DNA of 64,000 nucleotides, from contig JAMXBD010000820.1 of the NCBI GenBank assembly GCA_024138025.1, forward strand, positions 372,001-436,000. Reading direction: 5' to 3'. Within the stretch, counting starts at the first letter, position 1, and the number at the start of each line of letters is the position of its first letter. The notes under the pieces were generated by a model. That model saw only the letters and a list, made by a program, of their open reading frames with translations, had not been told where the DNA came from and did no database searches. This stretch comes from Combretum micranthum. Its lineage: Eukaryota > Streptophyta > Magnoliopsida > Myrtales > Combretaceae. This document shows, in pieces, positions 48,576-61,187 of the stretch. The position numbers and the translations under genes were made by a program.

Positions 48576-50740
48576 TGTAATATACTAAATTATTTTAAGT
48601 GGTAAATGTTCACAAGCTACTAGATTCTAATATGCCTATATGTTGATGATAAAAATAGGTTAAGTTTGATCAATTTCGTGTTAGAATAAGATTGACAACA
48701 ATTGGATTAATTTTCTTAATTCTGTAATTAAGGCTGGCATCTCTGATGAAGAACGCCGCCGGCCTAGATTTAAATTTTGCCAGCGTACTCTGTAATACAT
48801 TGTACGCCGCCTCCTGGAGAATATACGCCGCCGGCGTACAGACGGCGTAGGATGGGAACAGTAGCGTTTTTCTTAACGCTGGGAGGAAAGCTGCGGTGTT
48901 CATAGGGTTTCTTTTCTACACCGGCATGAAAGCCGCCGGCGTAGGTCCAAGATTTGCCGGCGTATGAAGGGACGTTTGAATTCTGGGAATCAAGCCCGAT
49001 GAACGCTGCCGGCCTTCGTGTAGATCTGGCCAGCGTATGGTGTAAGCCGGCAAGGTACGCCGTCGGCGTAGGGCCGGCGTATGACCAAATTTCTATAAAT
49101 ACGAGACGCGAAAAATCATTTCGACAGATTTTTTCTTATATTATTTCCCCTTCGTAAAAGAGAGTTCGAGGTTTTTGGAGATCTAAGGCCTGGAGAATCA
49201 TTCGGAGGGTATTACTGATTAAAAGTAAGTGATCTTAACCATTTCGTTTGGATTATATACAAATTTGTATAAGTATCTTAGGGTTTGGATGAATGTTTCA
49301 TGAAGGAATTTGAAGAATAAACCCTAGCTCGTGTTTTGATCAGAATAGGAAGAGAAGAAACAAGTATTATACGTTCCATATCAGTAAGTATAAGTTTTGA
49401 ATCCTCTTTATACGAAATTAGATAGTTTTGATATTTCGATATTGATCATATGAAGAGTTTTATAGGGTTTTGGTGGAAATTCTGATTTAAGGATTTGAAA
49501 TATCCGTTCTTTGATAATATTGGAGGTGCTTGGGGTTATTAATCAGTATAATTCGAGTTTGGGAAGTTCTGTATCAGATTAGTTTAGATAGGTTGTTTTA
49601 TGTTAAGATATTGCGATCATGTCTGTTGATATATATATATATATATTGTAACAGGACATTGGAGTTGTGAAACTGTGGTTGATTTGGATATAGGAATTTC
49701 TGGAGTTGGGTTGACTTTGTGTTGTTGATATCAAATTCTGAGGATTTGATTCGGATTCCTGAAATTTAGAAAGGTACGACCAATCCATTGTTTGTTGTAT
49801 GTGCTTGTAGATTAGAATTTTGTGAATGGATGTAGGAACAGAATTGCATAATAAACTTAATAAATATTCGGCTTAATAATTGTCTGTCTGGTTGTGGTTG
49901 GCTTTGACCAGTAGAGACCTGGCAGACAGTGATACTGGTGAGGCACCCTGATGATCTTAGTGTGAGGTTGTCCCGAGTGGACTCGTGCTAAGAAATGATT
50001 CCGGTAGAATTTAGGTGTTCAGGAATTGGGATGTTTGGGGAGTACCCACTCATCCATATATGTATATATGATTATTTATTTTCAAATCAGTTGGTTGTTT
50101 TTATAGCAGAGTCTGAGTTACTCTGGGTTCAGGATTTATGTATACTAGATTCTGAACTGTGTTGTTTTGCTGGACTAAAATAGATAATAAACTGTTGTAT
50201 GCATTTAGTTTAGTTGCATTTATTTATACATGTTGTTTGTGCATAATCTTGCTTGAACTGGATTGGATATTATCGTACTGGGCTTCGCCGCTCATTCTAT
50301 TATATTTCAGGTGCAGGTGATGATAATGTGATTTATGATCTTTCGGGTTTTGATATCATCTATGGATGGGGATGGCATTAGCGGTCCTAACTCCTGCTGA
50401 TGACTAGTTGAATAGTCGTAGACGATATGAGCAGACTTTAATGATTGAATTATATTTTGATTATTGAAATTTTAAGTTGTATTTGGAGCTTTTCATGTGG
50501 TGACAGTTTTAGGGTATGGTTTGACTTGTTGACCTGCAGTTATGTCAACAATGTCTAGTTTTTCTGATTATGAAGATTTTATATTTATTAGAATGTTTAT
50601 TTATGAGGACCATATGATTTCTTCTATGCCTTGTGAGTTATACAGGTGATATTGAAAAATTGTGGATATTAGAGCCTTAGCGTGTCCTAATCAAGAGAGG
50701 AAACGTGGCGGGTTGTAATGCGTTAGTTTAGGGCATTACA
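48576..50740 (+). repeat. 3' LTR of the Tekay element
   Basis: Partner of 41674-43827; TATA box at 49094-49101. Differences include a longer (TA)n run near 49630 and small indels in the GC-rich block. Confidence 0.93.
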
Positions 50741-50745
50741 CATGG

Positions 50746-50960
50746 GATGAACACAAGTGAAAAATAATGGACCGTGCTTCTCTTTGGTCTTTGGTTTTTC
50801 AAACTTGATTTATATCCAACTTAATCATGGGTAACATACGGTTTATTGTAATTGATCATGTTTCCCTTTGTTCTTTAATTCTTTAGAAATTAATTCCTCT
50901 TCAACATGAGCACGGATGAAACACGACAAACTACATCTTCTCGTGTTCTTCATAATTCTT
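50746..50960. repeat. Right half of the CGTGCTTCTCTTTG repeat array
   Basis: Continues the array at 41130-41668 across the Tekay insertion: cgtgcttctctttg near 50769, catgtttccctttg near 50859, gaaacacga near 50910. Confirms that the element landed inside this repeat. Confidence 0.5.
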
Positions 50961-53900
50961 TGACATTCTTCACTTTAATTCCAAATTCGACATAACATAA
51001 TTAATTTTTACTCCAAAGCTCTTTAATCATCATTCATCTTTTAAAAACAGAAAATTAACCAAGATGACAATAATTTATAAAAATATACATAATTTACCCT
51101 ATTAAATATATACTAAAATGCATATATTAGTTACCTAGATCATAGATAACCATTAACCATATCATGCAGCTTAACAAACCCTAACAAGATTATATTGATT
51201 TTCTTTCTCAAGATTACTAACTTCTAACCCTATATTTATTAACTTGAATCTCTTCCTAGCCAATTAAAACCTAGAATTGCATTTAATAAAATGAATTCTT
51301 TGATGAAATTAATTTGATGCAGAAGATTTTTATTATTCAATTTCTAGAACTATGATAAAATCTCTTTAATTACATTGATCTACTCATAAAAGTAATTTCT
51401 TAATTAAGTTTCATGAAATCAATCAAGAATTCATACACTAGTAATACAAATTCAAGATAACAATTAATAACACGTAATTGAAATCAAGAAAACTAATATG
51501 CAATTATAAACCTCAATCCTAATTGCATGCAAGAGTTAAGGTTTTTTTGAACAAACCTCCTTTTTTAATGATGAATCTTGCAATTCTTGATCTTTTCTTA
51601 TGTTCTTGACTTATTCTCTAGTTGTTTCTCTCTTTAGAATGCTTAGATATTAATCTGAAAGGTTGTTTTTAATGAAGTTGTCCTATCTATAATGTCTCTC
51701 AATTTAGCTCAAAATAAAAAAAAAATTATTTTTTTAAAAAAATAGAAGTTCCTAGGTCGCCACCAGCTCCATCAAGAGATTCTGCCTTGTAAAATCTTTT
51801 GTCTAAACCACACCACACACTTCCCATGGGCACGGATGAAGCCTATGTTGAACCACATTTTTCAAAATCCTTTAAGTCTTCATCGAATCTTGGAAACATC
51901 AAAAGCACCAAAAATCAAAATTTTAACCAACTAAGTATCAGATTCACAGCATTAACCATCAAGATTATCTTTTTTTTTTTGGGGTAAAAAAAAATAAACT
52001 ATCAAAATTATCAAATTAAGCCCAAAATATTTTTTAACTAATTAGACTAATTTTATTTAAAGTTACCTTTTCTAAATTTAGTCTATTTTGTTAATGTTCA
52101 TAATTTGTAAAAGAATCAATTTAATTGTGGTTTCAAATGGGACTTTAATTGAAGTACAACGATAATTTTATAGATAAAGAAAGTTTAGTGTAAAACAAGC
52201 TTGAAGATGGACTATTTTTAAATAATTTAGACATTTTTGTTTAGGATTTTTTATTTAAATGCAAATTGTGTATTTGGGAAATAGTTAGCTCTGACATAAT
52301 TTCAAAGCTAGTCTAATTTATGAAATTAAGCCAAGTTGACAATTGCAGTGGATTAAGAATACAAGCTAGAAGATTTAGTTCTAATATAAAGGTAGATTAC
52401 ATTGCCTAAATATATGCCCATGTATTGAACTTATCTAGAAGATTTAGTTATAATCAAAGGGTAAGTTTATTTTTATTGAAAGGTTAAATTATACATGAAA
52501 CCAACCAAATTTTCACTAGTTCTCTCTCTAGGAAATTAAGAGCATAGAACTTTCTCTCTCTAGCATTTTTTCATGTTTATCTTAATCCATGATTTCATAA
52601 TGAAATGATTTTTGGAAAATTACATGAATATGATCAATGTATATGGATAAATTCAAATAGGAGATCAACATTTTAAATGGTTAAAAAATGAGATTAATGT
52701 TATATAATGTAATGTAAATAAGTTACCCATTACCATACCATTAGCACCATTTGAAATATGTTGATGCCGCACGTTTGAGTGAAGCCACATTATCATATTT
52801 AAAAACCATGCTATGGCGATGCAATAATAGATCCGGTGATTACAACACTTCATACAATGTTAATTAATCTCTTCACACCACATTGGATAATATCAATTTA
52901 GAAAGGGAACTACAATAGTATAATAATAGCAAATATTAACATGGTACTACATCAAAGGTAAAATTTGTTGGTATTCACAATCTTTCACAGTATGTAAACA
53001 CAATGTTTTCGAATTTTAAGGCTTTTAATAATTTTAATAAATTTTAATAAATCTTATTGTCATTTATCCAATTAAAAGTGGCATCTCCTTACATTTACAT
53101 CCATTTATTTCCATTTACAACTATCTAAAAAATCTATACAACTTTTGTGTATTTTTGATAATTCCAACAAAGAGAATATATCTTCATAGCTAAGTGCTAA
53201 AGGAGGACGTACATTTTCAAGTAGTGCAAATTGAAGATAATTATTAAGTATAACATGTTGTGCACACCGAGTATAATCTCAATTCCCTATTACATGGTTT
53301 AGGATTGTCATAAGTTATCTTACATTTGTACTTATAGACAAATATGTGTCCTATGAATATTTAAGGTGTTGTGCGCACTACCCCACATAAACAAAAAAAA
53401 AAAAGCTTAAGCTCTTCATTATTTTCCCATTGAGAATTGATATGGTTGTTGCACTAAGTTAAAAATCTAGTCTCAATTTTGTCTTATGATCACTTTAAAA
53501 GTATGTATACTTGTTAATCAATAGTATATGAATTAAGTACAAAATATCATTCATCAAGTATCTTTCCACTTTCAAGTATTAGTATTCATTTCATCCCTTC
53601 TATCTAACCTACAAATTCTAGTTATTTTAATTAATTAACTGAAACTACTAATTCTACTAACTACTAATTTCAGTTCACCAAATTCACAGCCATAAGTCAA
53701 TATCAAATTAACCTAATCTAATTGCAAGATTATGTAGGTCTAGAATAGCTAGAAGAATTTATCATGTACTTTCTCGAAATATAATCCAAATTGATGATTA
53801 ATTTCTTGAGCTACAAAATTCCTCAATGAGACTAGTATCTCTATTGAGAGTACTAATCCTTAACCCTAGATTCACTAATTGGAATCTCTTACTAACCAAT

Positions 53901-55043
53901 AACAACATATAATCGCATTAACATGCAAAGAATCCACTATTAGATCTCAGTCACACCTAGTTATTAATCTAATATATAAGATTTACACTTTTCTATTTCT
54001 AAAATCACATATAAATTTCACTAATTAAGAAGATCTATTCAATTTATTTCAATTAAATAAATTGGAATATGTCAACAATTAATTCTCGGTACTATCAATT
54101 CATGAATACATCATAACACACATAATTGGAATATGTCAACAATTAATTCTGGGAACCAAACTTAACCACCCTTTGTACATTCACTCGAAAGTATACACTC
54201 CCCCTCATTTACTTCTTCAAGCATCACAAATTTAAAACAAAAGCATATGATATCCATTTGTCCCTTGGTTTTTTGTCTTTTCTTAGCCTTTTTCCCTTCT
54301 TTTTTTTTTTTTTTTTGTTAACTAGAAGTTTCATTCAATTCACACATAATTTCTTTGCAACTCAAGCTTCCTTGGCCCATGTATAAGCTTTCAATCAATA
54401 ATCTTAGGTTCACCACCAAAGTTTACAGACATTTGTCCATTAAAAGAAGGTGTCTCTTTGACTTATTTGAGTCAATACATTTTTTTTTTTGTCATTTTTC
54501 TAAATTTGAGTAGTTTACTTGGTTAATATATCCTAAGGTAAATGACTTTCGGATACTAGGTTTTTAGGAGGCCACATTGAGCCTCTTACACTCTTAGTTC
54601 AGTTGCAATTTAATCAAATTAAGTTCAATTTTCTCATAATCCTTGTAGCAAGTTTTTAGCCAATAATCCTAAGCTCGTTACTCAAGTCAAGAGGTGTTAT
54701 CCCTTAACTAGGTTAACCGTGAGGCATAATCAGTTAGGCTAATGAGGTCCATTAGTGAACTTTACATTTCATTCCATTCTCTTTCACTTTAATTACTTCT
54801 TTTTTTTTTCTTTCAAAAGGAAGAAAGAAAAATCACCAAGTGATAATTTTCATTTGTTCTTTCATTAGAAGTTATAATGCTCTTAAAATTCTTGAGGAAA
54901 AAGCATACTTTAAGGTAAACTTAAAAACATAGCCAATTAACCTCTTTCTTGATAACCATGATCTAATTCCAACCCTAAAATTAAAGTTTAAATAACAAGT
55001 AATTTTACTTTACTTGGATTCTGTTATTCAACTCTTAGCAAAG
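50961..55043. repeat. LARD-like noncoding retroelement DNA and spacer
   Basis: The stretches 51170-51540 and 53700-54130 share order and wording (aaccctagattcactaatt/gaatctcttactaaccaat variants) with each other and with 40070-40700. The stretch 54160-55030, with actccccctcattta and T-rich runs, resembles the noncoding interior of large plant LARDs. The rest is AT-rich, and a gaa-rich CTCTCT pair lies near 52530-52560. No protein frame. Confidence 0.45.
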
Positions 55044-55204
55044 CATAATGTAAGGACTCGCTATCACCCCCATATTTGAAATAGGCGATAACAGTTCCCT
55101 AACCACAGATAACCTATAAGATTATATGTAAGGTTGTCTGAAAGAATTGTTTGAGTAATTGTTTATCTAATTCCATATAGATAATATAATAGAATTCATA
55201 ATAT

Positions 55205-55227
55205 ATATGTATATATATATATATATT
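55205..55227. repeat. (TA)n microsatellite
   Basis: A TA run followed by a T run inside the minus-strand LTR. Confidence 0.8.
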
Positions 55228-56317
55228 TTTTTTTTAAAACCTTAAGTGAAGCTATACTACTACACTATCAACACATTTTGCGAAGGAGTACAACTTAACT
55301 TCTAAATAGCTAAGTACATATATATATACATATTACATCCAAAGGCTTCTTACAAGCCTTAACAAAATCTTCAAAACACAACCCAACTAACACTATAATT
55401 ACATTATCAATCAAAAGGAATCACATCTAATCTATTACATTCATAGGGTTTCATTGAGTCCATGGTTATCTCTAATCCTCCAACCCATCAAGAAAATCTT
55501 CAAAGTCGGTTCCGTACCCCATACTCGTATAGAACTCATCGGAGTCATCACCTGAAATGGATAAATTATGAGCCAAAGGCCCAGTACACAAGTAACGAAT
55601 ACAAAATGCGAAGTGGATCACATATTCTTAGGCTAAATGCATTATGCAACAATCACTTGTTTATTATTAAAAATTTTTTTTAGTTAGTAAAACAACACGG
55701 GAGTATTCAAACTCCGGACAACAAGGATCTAGTATTATGTCCGCCTCCCTGAGTGGTCCCTACTGTTCATACAGACTAAGCAGCCCCACCTTCCGACGTA
55801 GCCCGTAATACTAGGGGATCCTGAGTAACGCATCACGACACTCAGGGGGTTGATAGGCGTAGCTCGGATACTCATATCTCCTAAATAATTCCATCCAATA
55901 ACGAGAAAGTATCCTGCCCTCAATCTGAGCAGGATGCCGCTCTCCGAACCAAATTCAATGGCAAACAAAGACAATCAACACTCATATATCAATAGAATTT
56001 TCTTAATTTAAAGTAGTTTGATTTTGATGCCTATCCTAGCAAAGAGACAAGCAAGTTACCGCGTACCTGAGATAGCTCGGGAATTAACGGGGTTGGCTGG
56101 GCAAGGATCTATCACTGTTTAAATTAATATTAAATTTCACATTTAACTTAAGCACTAATTAACTAGTTGAAAATATAATAAATCAAAGAAATCCAAATAA
56201 ATTAATACAAAGTCGTAATAAAGTATTCAAACATCCTATTATATCACAGGATACTTAACAAATACTTGATTGATCATATATCAAACTTCGGAAAATTTGG
56301 AAGAAAGTTTTTGAAAT

Positions 56318-56800
56318 TCAAAAGCACAGGGGATACGCCGGTATTCAAAGCCGGCAGCTTTGAACCGGTGTTCAACACACTGAAAATCAACACTGCCAAC
56401 ACTGGCAGCGTTCAAGGGTACGCCGGAGGCCTTCATTCTACGCCGGCGGCTTTGAGCTGGTGTAGAATGCAAATCCAAATTTCTAAAAATTGCCGAGAGG
56501 TTCATGGGGTCGATCCACGCCCGTGAATACCCCAAACACCGGCAGCGTATCCATGTACGCTGGCAGCCTTAAGCCCGGCGTTAAAAATTCTGATTCTGTT
56601 CCCATTCCACATCGCCCCTAAGCCGGCTGTGTTGGAATCCCAGTAGCCGGCGTACATTTTGAAAAAATGAATGCTGGCAGACTTTTCCAGCTAAAGCCGG
56701 TAGCGTTTAAATGGTTTTAAGAAATTTGATTCTGTTCGCTTCCAACACCGCCTATAAGCCGGCGGTGTAGAAGCCCCAGATGCCGGCGTACGACCAAAAT
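56318..56800 (-). repeat. GC-rich CCGGCG block, inverted relative of the Tekay U3 block
   Basis: CCGGCG/CGCCGG words recur about every 20-50 bp. Two units of about 100 bp at 56571-56655 and 56690-56790 repeat ttctgattctgttc-like, then caccgcct-like, then aagccggc and gccggcgtac. Confidence 0.65.
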
Positions 56801-57728
56801 TTAGCCTATACGAAAATGTTTTTGATTTCCCCTGTTTTATTATAAACTTTGTTCACTTTCAAAAATTCCCAAACTTAGTCTAAACTTTCCAAAGCTTGTT
56901 ATATATTACAAACACTATCTTAACAACATAAATTCTACTTCTAATCATCAAAACACTAATCACACTTCAAATTCACATCTCAACTACTCAATCCTTCAAT
57001 CCTCCAAAACATTCATTCTCACATATCAACACTCATATAAGATATAAACTACCACTCATTTAGCCACATAATCTAATTTAAACCACCATTAAAGCACCAA
57101 ATCAATCCTACATCAATTAGGACATAAAATTCATTTCTATCTAACCTTTACAAACAAACACAATATAGAACATAAAATAAAAGATAAAGCTTGCATTCAA
57201 CTTACATGACTAAATCTTGGCTTAGAATGTTGTTTAAATCCAAAAGCTTATAGTTAATCTTGACTTAGGGTTTAAGATTTTGGAGTTGGAAAAAGGAAGA
57301 AAGAAAGAAAGAAAAGAAAGAAAATTCGTATGAGGAAAATAGGGCTGCAAAAAGAGTCCAAAACTTGTCCAATTGAAGTCAATTCTCATCCAAAATTTGC
57401 CATTAGGGGTATATTTGTCCTAGGACTAATTCGGGTAAATTTCAAATGCATTTGAGTTGCATTTAGGCTTAAAAAGTGGACTTAAAGTTTACCAAATTTC
57501 TATCATTAATCTAAACAATTCAAAAGTAAATTTACTAAATTCTAAACATAACACATGCATAATAATTTGCAAAAGACACATTTATTCATTACACTATGCA
57601 CACATTTATACATATCAAACAATAATATTAATTTCATAATACTACACATACAAAATAACACATGTCTAACACATTCACTAATTATATTATCCAAGCATAC
57701 ATATATACGTATTATATATCATTTCAAA

Positions 57729-57736
57729 ACACACAC

Positions 57737-57772
<36 letters not shown>
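57729..57772. repeat. Compound (CA)n(TA)n microsatellite
   Basis: About 13 CA units followed by about 8 TA units. Confidence 0.9.
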
Positions 57773-57963
57773 AAATTAAGAAATTTCATGGCTATTTCAC
57801 ATGATTAATACAAAAGACAAGGGAGTAAAAATTAAGCTTAAAACTAGAAAAATTTTTACTTTACTAAGTTGATTTACACCAAAATGCAAACTAATACCAT
57901 GATAATCTAGGTGGAATATAAAGGTTTTCCTTAGTAGCAAATTCAATTCAAATCCATTCCTGT

Positions 57964-57988
57964 TGTGTGTGTGTGTGTGTGTGTGTGT
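57964..57988. repeat. (TG)n microsatellite
   Basis: About 12 TG units followed by a T run. It faces the CA run at 57729, about 200 bp away, so the two could pair as an inverted repeat. The frame 57797-58060 on the minus strand is a product of this repeat. Confidence 0.9.
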
Positions 57989-59152
57989 TTGGTTGTTTTT
58001 TTTTTTCCCTCTAACAAGATCATAAATGCAAATACTTAAGGTGGGGATAAAAGTTGTCATCGCACACTAGCATAAACAAGAATCGTTATTTCTTTTTATC
58101 CCTCCCCTACACTTGAGGTAGACATTGCCTTTAATCTCTCAAACAAGCACCAACAAAGGAAAAGCAGAAATAATAAAAGAAAAAAGACAAATAAAGAAGA
58201 TGCCAAAGCTTCCCAGATTTATATTGACAAAGAAACTTCATTATTGTCAGGGGTGTTGTACAAGCACAAAAAGATTGCAAATATCTTCAAAATAAATTAG
58301 ACTTAAAAATGCTTTTGAATGAACGTTTTATAAGGAAAAACAAAACAATGTAATTTGAGGCCATATTACTACAAAATTATGATTTTGCCCCTAATCAGGA
58401 ACCTACATGAATTAAAATTGAAAATTTAATTAACATAAATAATTTAGAATTTTTTGAACTATTTAAATAATCATTAGCACATACAAGTAATTAAAAGCCA
58501 TAGAGTAGTTAAAATTGGTTAAGGTTTCTATACATGCAAAGGATGGATGTGTAAGATTATGCCATGTGGCACAATGTTATCAAAGGCATCACATTCCTTT
58601 TCTAAAACTCTAGCCACCTACCCTTTCTCCCCCATTTATATATTTATGCTGCTTCATTTTTTTTGTGTTCCCTTTTCATCTAGATCTCTTTAAATCTCAA
58701 GGTAAGAATCTCTAAAACCCTAGTCTCTAATGACTCTTTCAGTGTTAATTAAACTAGATTAATGGAGATTAGTACTAATTAATTTCTATTATATATTATA
58801 CCTTAGGAAATGTAGAGATTGAAGAAGTTTAGAAGAGGTGGAAGCTTAAAAATCTCAATTAATCTTATGCTAAGGTAAGTGTTGGTCCTGTAAGTTAAGT
58901 AACAAAGAGGGGTTGGATTAGTTACTTTGAAAATTTTGCAAATTCTGATTCTAAATTTATTTCTGAAATAGGTTCTAAAACAATGATTAAACATTTGTTG
59001 GAAACTCTTTATGTAAAGCCTCTCGACATCCTAACTTGTGATGTAGTCGAGTTTGTTTACTTATATCTCTTTCTCATTACTTTATTAAATCAAAATTCTT
59101 TAAGTTAATTGTTTCAGATTTAATATCAGATTTAATTGCAAAAACAACATAT

Positions 59153-59189
<37 letters not shown>

Positions 59190-60055
59190 ATGCTTGCCAA
59201 TGTATAGTGGTTGCCTTGTGCATTAGTCTACCTTTCTAAGTCTACGCGGGGAGGGGGGTCCTACTTGTCCTTGCTAGTTTGTTCCATTAGATCCAATCAA
59301 ATTAATGAAGAAGTACAAAGAGTCATGCATCCTTCACAATTTAAACAACTCGTATCACTCATCTTAGATTTTACTTAAGCTAACTTACGATTCCACAGTT
59401 GTCTTTTATCACTTCTCTCACTAACACAAAGAATACAAGTGAAAATATCTCAGCCTAAAGAAATGCAATAATAAAGTTCCTTTTAGTACAACAATAAAAA
59501 ATAAGGTTTTTGCGGCTTCAAAAAGTAATTATGAGTGTGATGTATGCTTCTTTTCACAAGTTTGAATATGCTCATACTAGTGCTTTAAAGTTTTCACAAT
59601 TTATGTAGACTTATGTAGAATTTTGTTTAGTAATAATTCATGATTGTTTATTCTAGAACAAGCCTTCAATTTATTCTTCAAGGAGTAACAATCTTCTTTA
59701 TATATTTAAGGTAAGAAATATTGTTTCATCTGTTTGTGTCTTTATCCTTGTGATTCTCTAGTAGGGATGATTTGAATTCCTTCTTATTTTGCTATAAAAA
59801 GACATTGGAGATATAACAAATAAGAGTCAAGGTTACTTTTTGAGGGCTCTAGCATGATACTTGTTCTATTAAGCAAGATAAAGGGTGATTTAGATCTAAA
59901 ATCTTTCCTTGTCTTGAAGATTTCTTTCCATAAATGCATGATTACATGTGTTAAGGTGATCCTCTTATTCTTTCTTTAATCTCTAACGGTAACTTATCTT
60001 CATGGAACTTATGTATCATATCTCTTAAGTACAAACAAAGTTTACGATTAAAATC
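57989..60055. other. Spacer with worn retroelement wording, no gene seen
   Basis: tccctcccctacacttgagg near 58099 is typical of LARD interiors. The stretch 58620-58760 has a leader-like look (T-rich, then gtaagaatctctaaaaccc resembling a splice donor) but no coding exon follows. A (GA)n tract of about 17 units lies at 59154-59187. Confidence 0.4.
59154..59187. repeat. (AG)n microsatellite
   Basis: Seventeen AG units without interruption. Confidence 0.95.
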
Positions 60056-61125
60056 TGTGTTTTGATGAGGAAATAAGATTGATAATTAACCACTTAATCA
60101 TATTTAGTTTAACTTAATTAGTAAAACAAGTATTTAGTTTGATTTGGATATGTTTAAACTTGTTTCGTTTTGATTTTGTTTTGTGTTTGTTGTTGCAATT
60201 TGATATAAACATGATTTAGGCCATGATTTATTTAGAATTTCTAGAAGCTCAAAACATAAAATTTGTAGAATTCTTTTTAGTCTTTCCACAGCATCTTAAA
60301 TCACCTCAATCAAAGTCTAGATGAAAATGTGATGCTTAAAATACGAAACAATGTCAAAGCTAGTGCGATTGATTGATCATAAATATTTTTATCATGTTTC
60401 AGTAGTCTAGTGTTCGAATACTAGGATGTGACATCCTTTTTGTTTTGTAGTTAGTGTCTGGATGCTAGCTCTGCAACCTTTGGATGCCATGTTGAAAAAA
60501 AAAAAAAAAAAAAAAAAAGAGCAATTGGGGCATTTAATGTTCAATTGGATTTAGGAGTTTCAGACCCAACGACTATGAGACTTCAAGAGGCTTTAAATAC
60601 AAGTTGTTTGATAGTTGAAAGTAGTTAGTTGAGCATGTTTATTGCATACAAAATTTTGTACACTCTCAAAAGCTTATTCTTATAATTTACAACAATTGTG
60701 AGAAAGAGAGTTGAGTAATGTTATAGGTTTATTATCTTGCTATCCTTTGTCAGCACCACTCAATTGTTTAATGAGTGCATTTAGTGGAATCTTGAGTTGA
60801 GCTTAGTATGCTTTAGAGCTTGTTATAAAGACACAACTCAAGTAATTGTGTTTGTATTGTTTGTAGCTTTAGTGAAATATTATGGTTGTTTTATGTTGAA
60901 TAAAGAGTGAAGTCTTTCTTGAGTGAAACATTGTTATGGACTATGGAGGTTAGGAGACAGACCGAACTCCGCATTAAACCAAGAGTAATCTTTTCTATTC
61001 TTCACTCCTTTATTATTACACTTTAAATTATTATTTTTTACTTGTTGTGCATGAATTAGGCATTAGGCTTTGAAAAGAGCAAAATTAGTGCATAATCTGC
61101 ATTCCTTAGGTGTTACTAGATTCTA
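60056..61125 (+). repeat. Left LTR of the SIRE-type element
   Basis: Has a TTTAAATA box at 60592-60599 and an A24 run at about 60495-60518. The 3' border is approximate, just before the primer site. Confidence 0.7.
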
Positions 61126-61130
61126 TTAAT

Positions 61131-61142
61131 TGGTATCACAGC
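61131..61142 (+). other. Primer binding site of the SIRE-type element
   Basis: TGGTATCACAGC, one mismatch from the iMet-type TGGTATCAGAGC. Confidence 0.75.
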
Positions 61143-61187
61143 TAGGACTCTAACTTAAAGTGCTCAACCGCATCTAGTGTTTGTAAA

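Larger units (their letters stand above)
41674..50740 (+). mobile_element. Complete Ty3/gypsy chromovirus (Tekay/Del type)
   Basis: A 9067-bp element with TG...CA LTRs of 2154 and 2165 bp and a perfect 5-bp duplication, catgg, at 41669-41673 and 50741-50745. In order: LTR, iMet-type primer site, gag with zinc knuckles, protease, RT, RNase H, integrase, chromodomain, polypurine tract, LTR. Long LTRs, the RT pattern ([17 protein letters not shown]) and the chromodomain ending place it in the Tekay/Del lineage. Gag-pol is split by about ten frameshifts. The LTRs differ by many small indels and a few substitutions, so it is older than the Reina-like copy or less well sequenced. Confidence 0.93.
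55049..57555 (-). mobile_element. Probable Tekay/Del-type solo LTR with GC-rich block
   Basis: Starts TGTAAGGACTC on the plus strand and ends near ...ATAACACA. Read on the minus strand it follows the Tekay LTR at 41.7-50.7 kb in order: GC-rich CCGGCG block in U3, then far downstream a GGTGATGACTCCGATGAG-like end near 55550. The segment atcacctgaaat...ggcccagta near 55547 matches the inverted 3' part of that LTR. The 5-mer cataa stands at 55044-55048 and again at 57558-57562, two bases past the end I chose, so the right border is uncertain. No coding region. Confidence 0.6.

Noticed and set aside
57555..57773. Frame ending in a Thr-His and Tyr-Ile repeat
   Set aside because: Translation of a (CA)n(TA)n microsatellite.
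57797..58060. 87-residue minus-strand frame with a Thr-His repeat
   Set aside because: Translation of a (TG)n microsatellite and AT-rich spacer.
58640..58760. Leader and splice-donor-like sequence (gtaagaatctc) suggesting a host gene 5' end
   Set aside because: No coding exon, ATG frame or known domain follows within the next kilobases.
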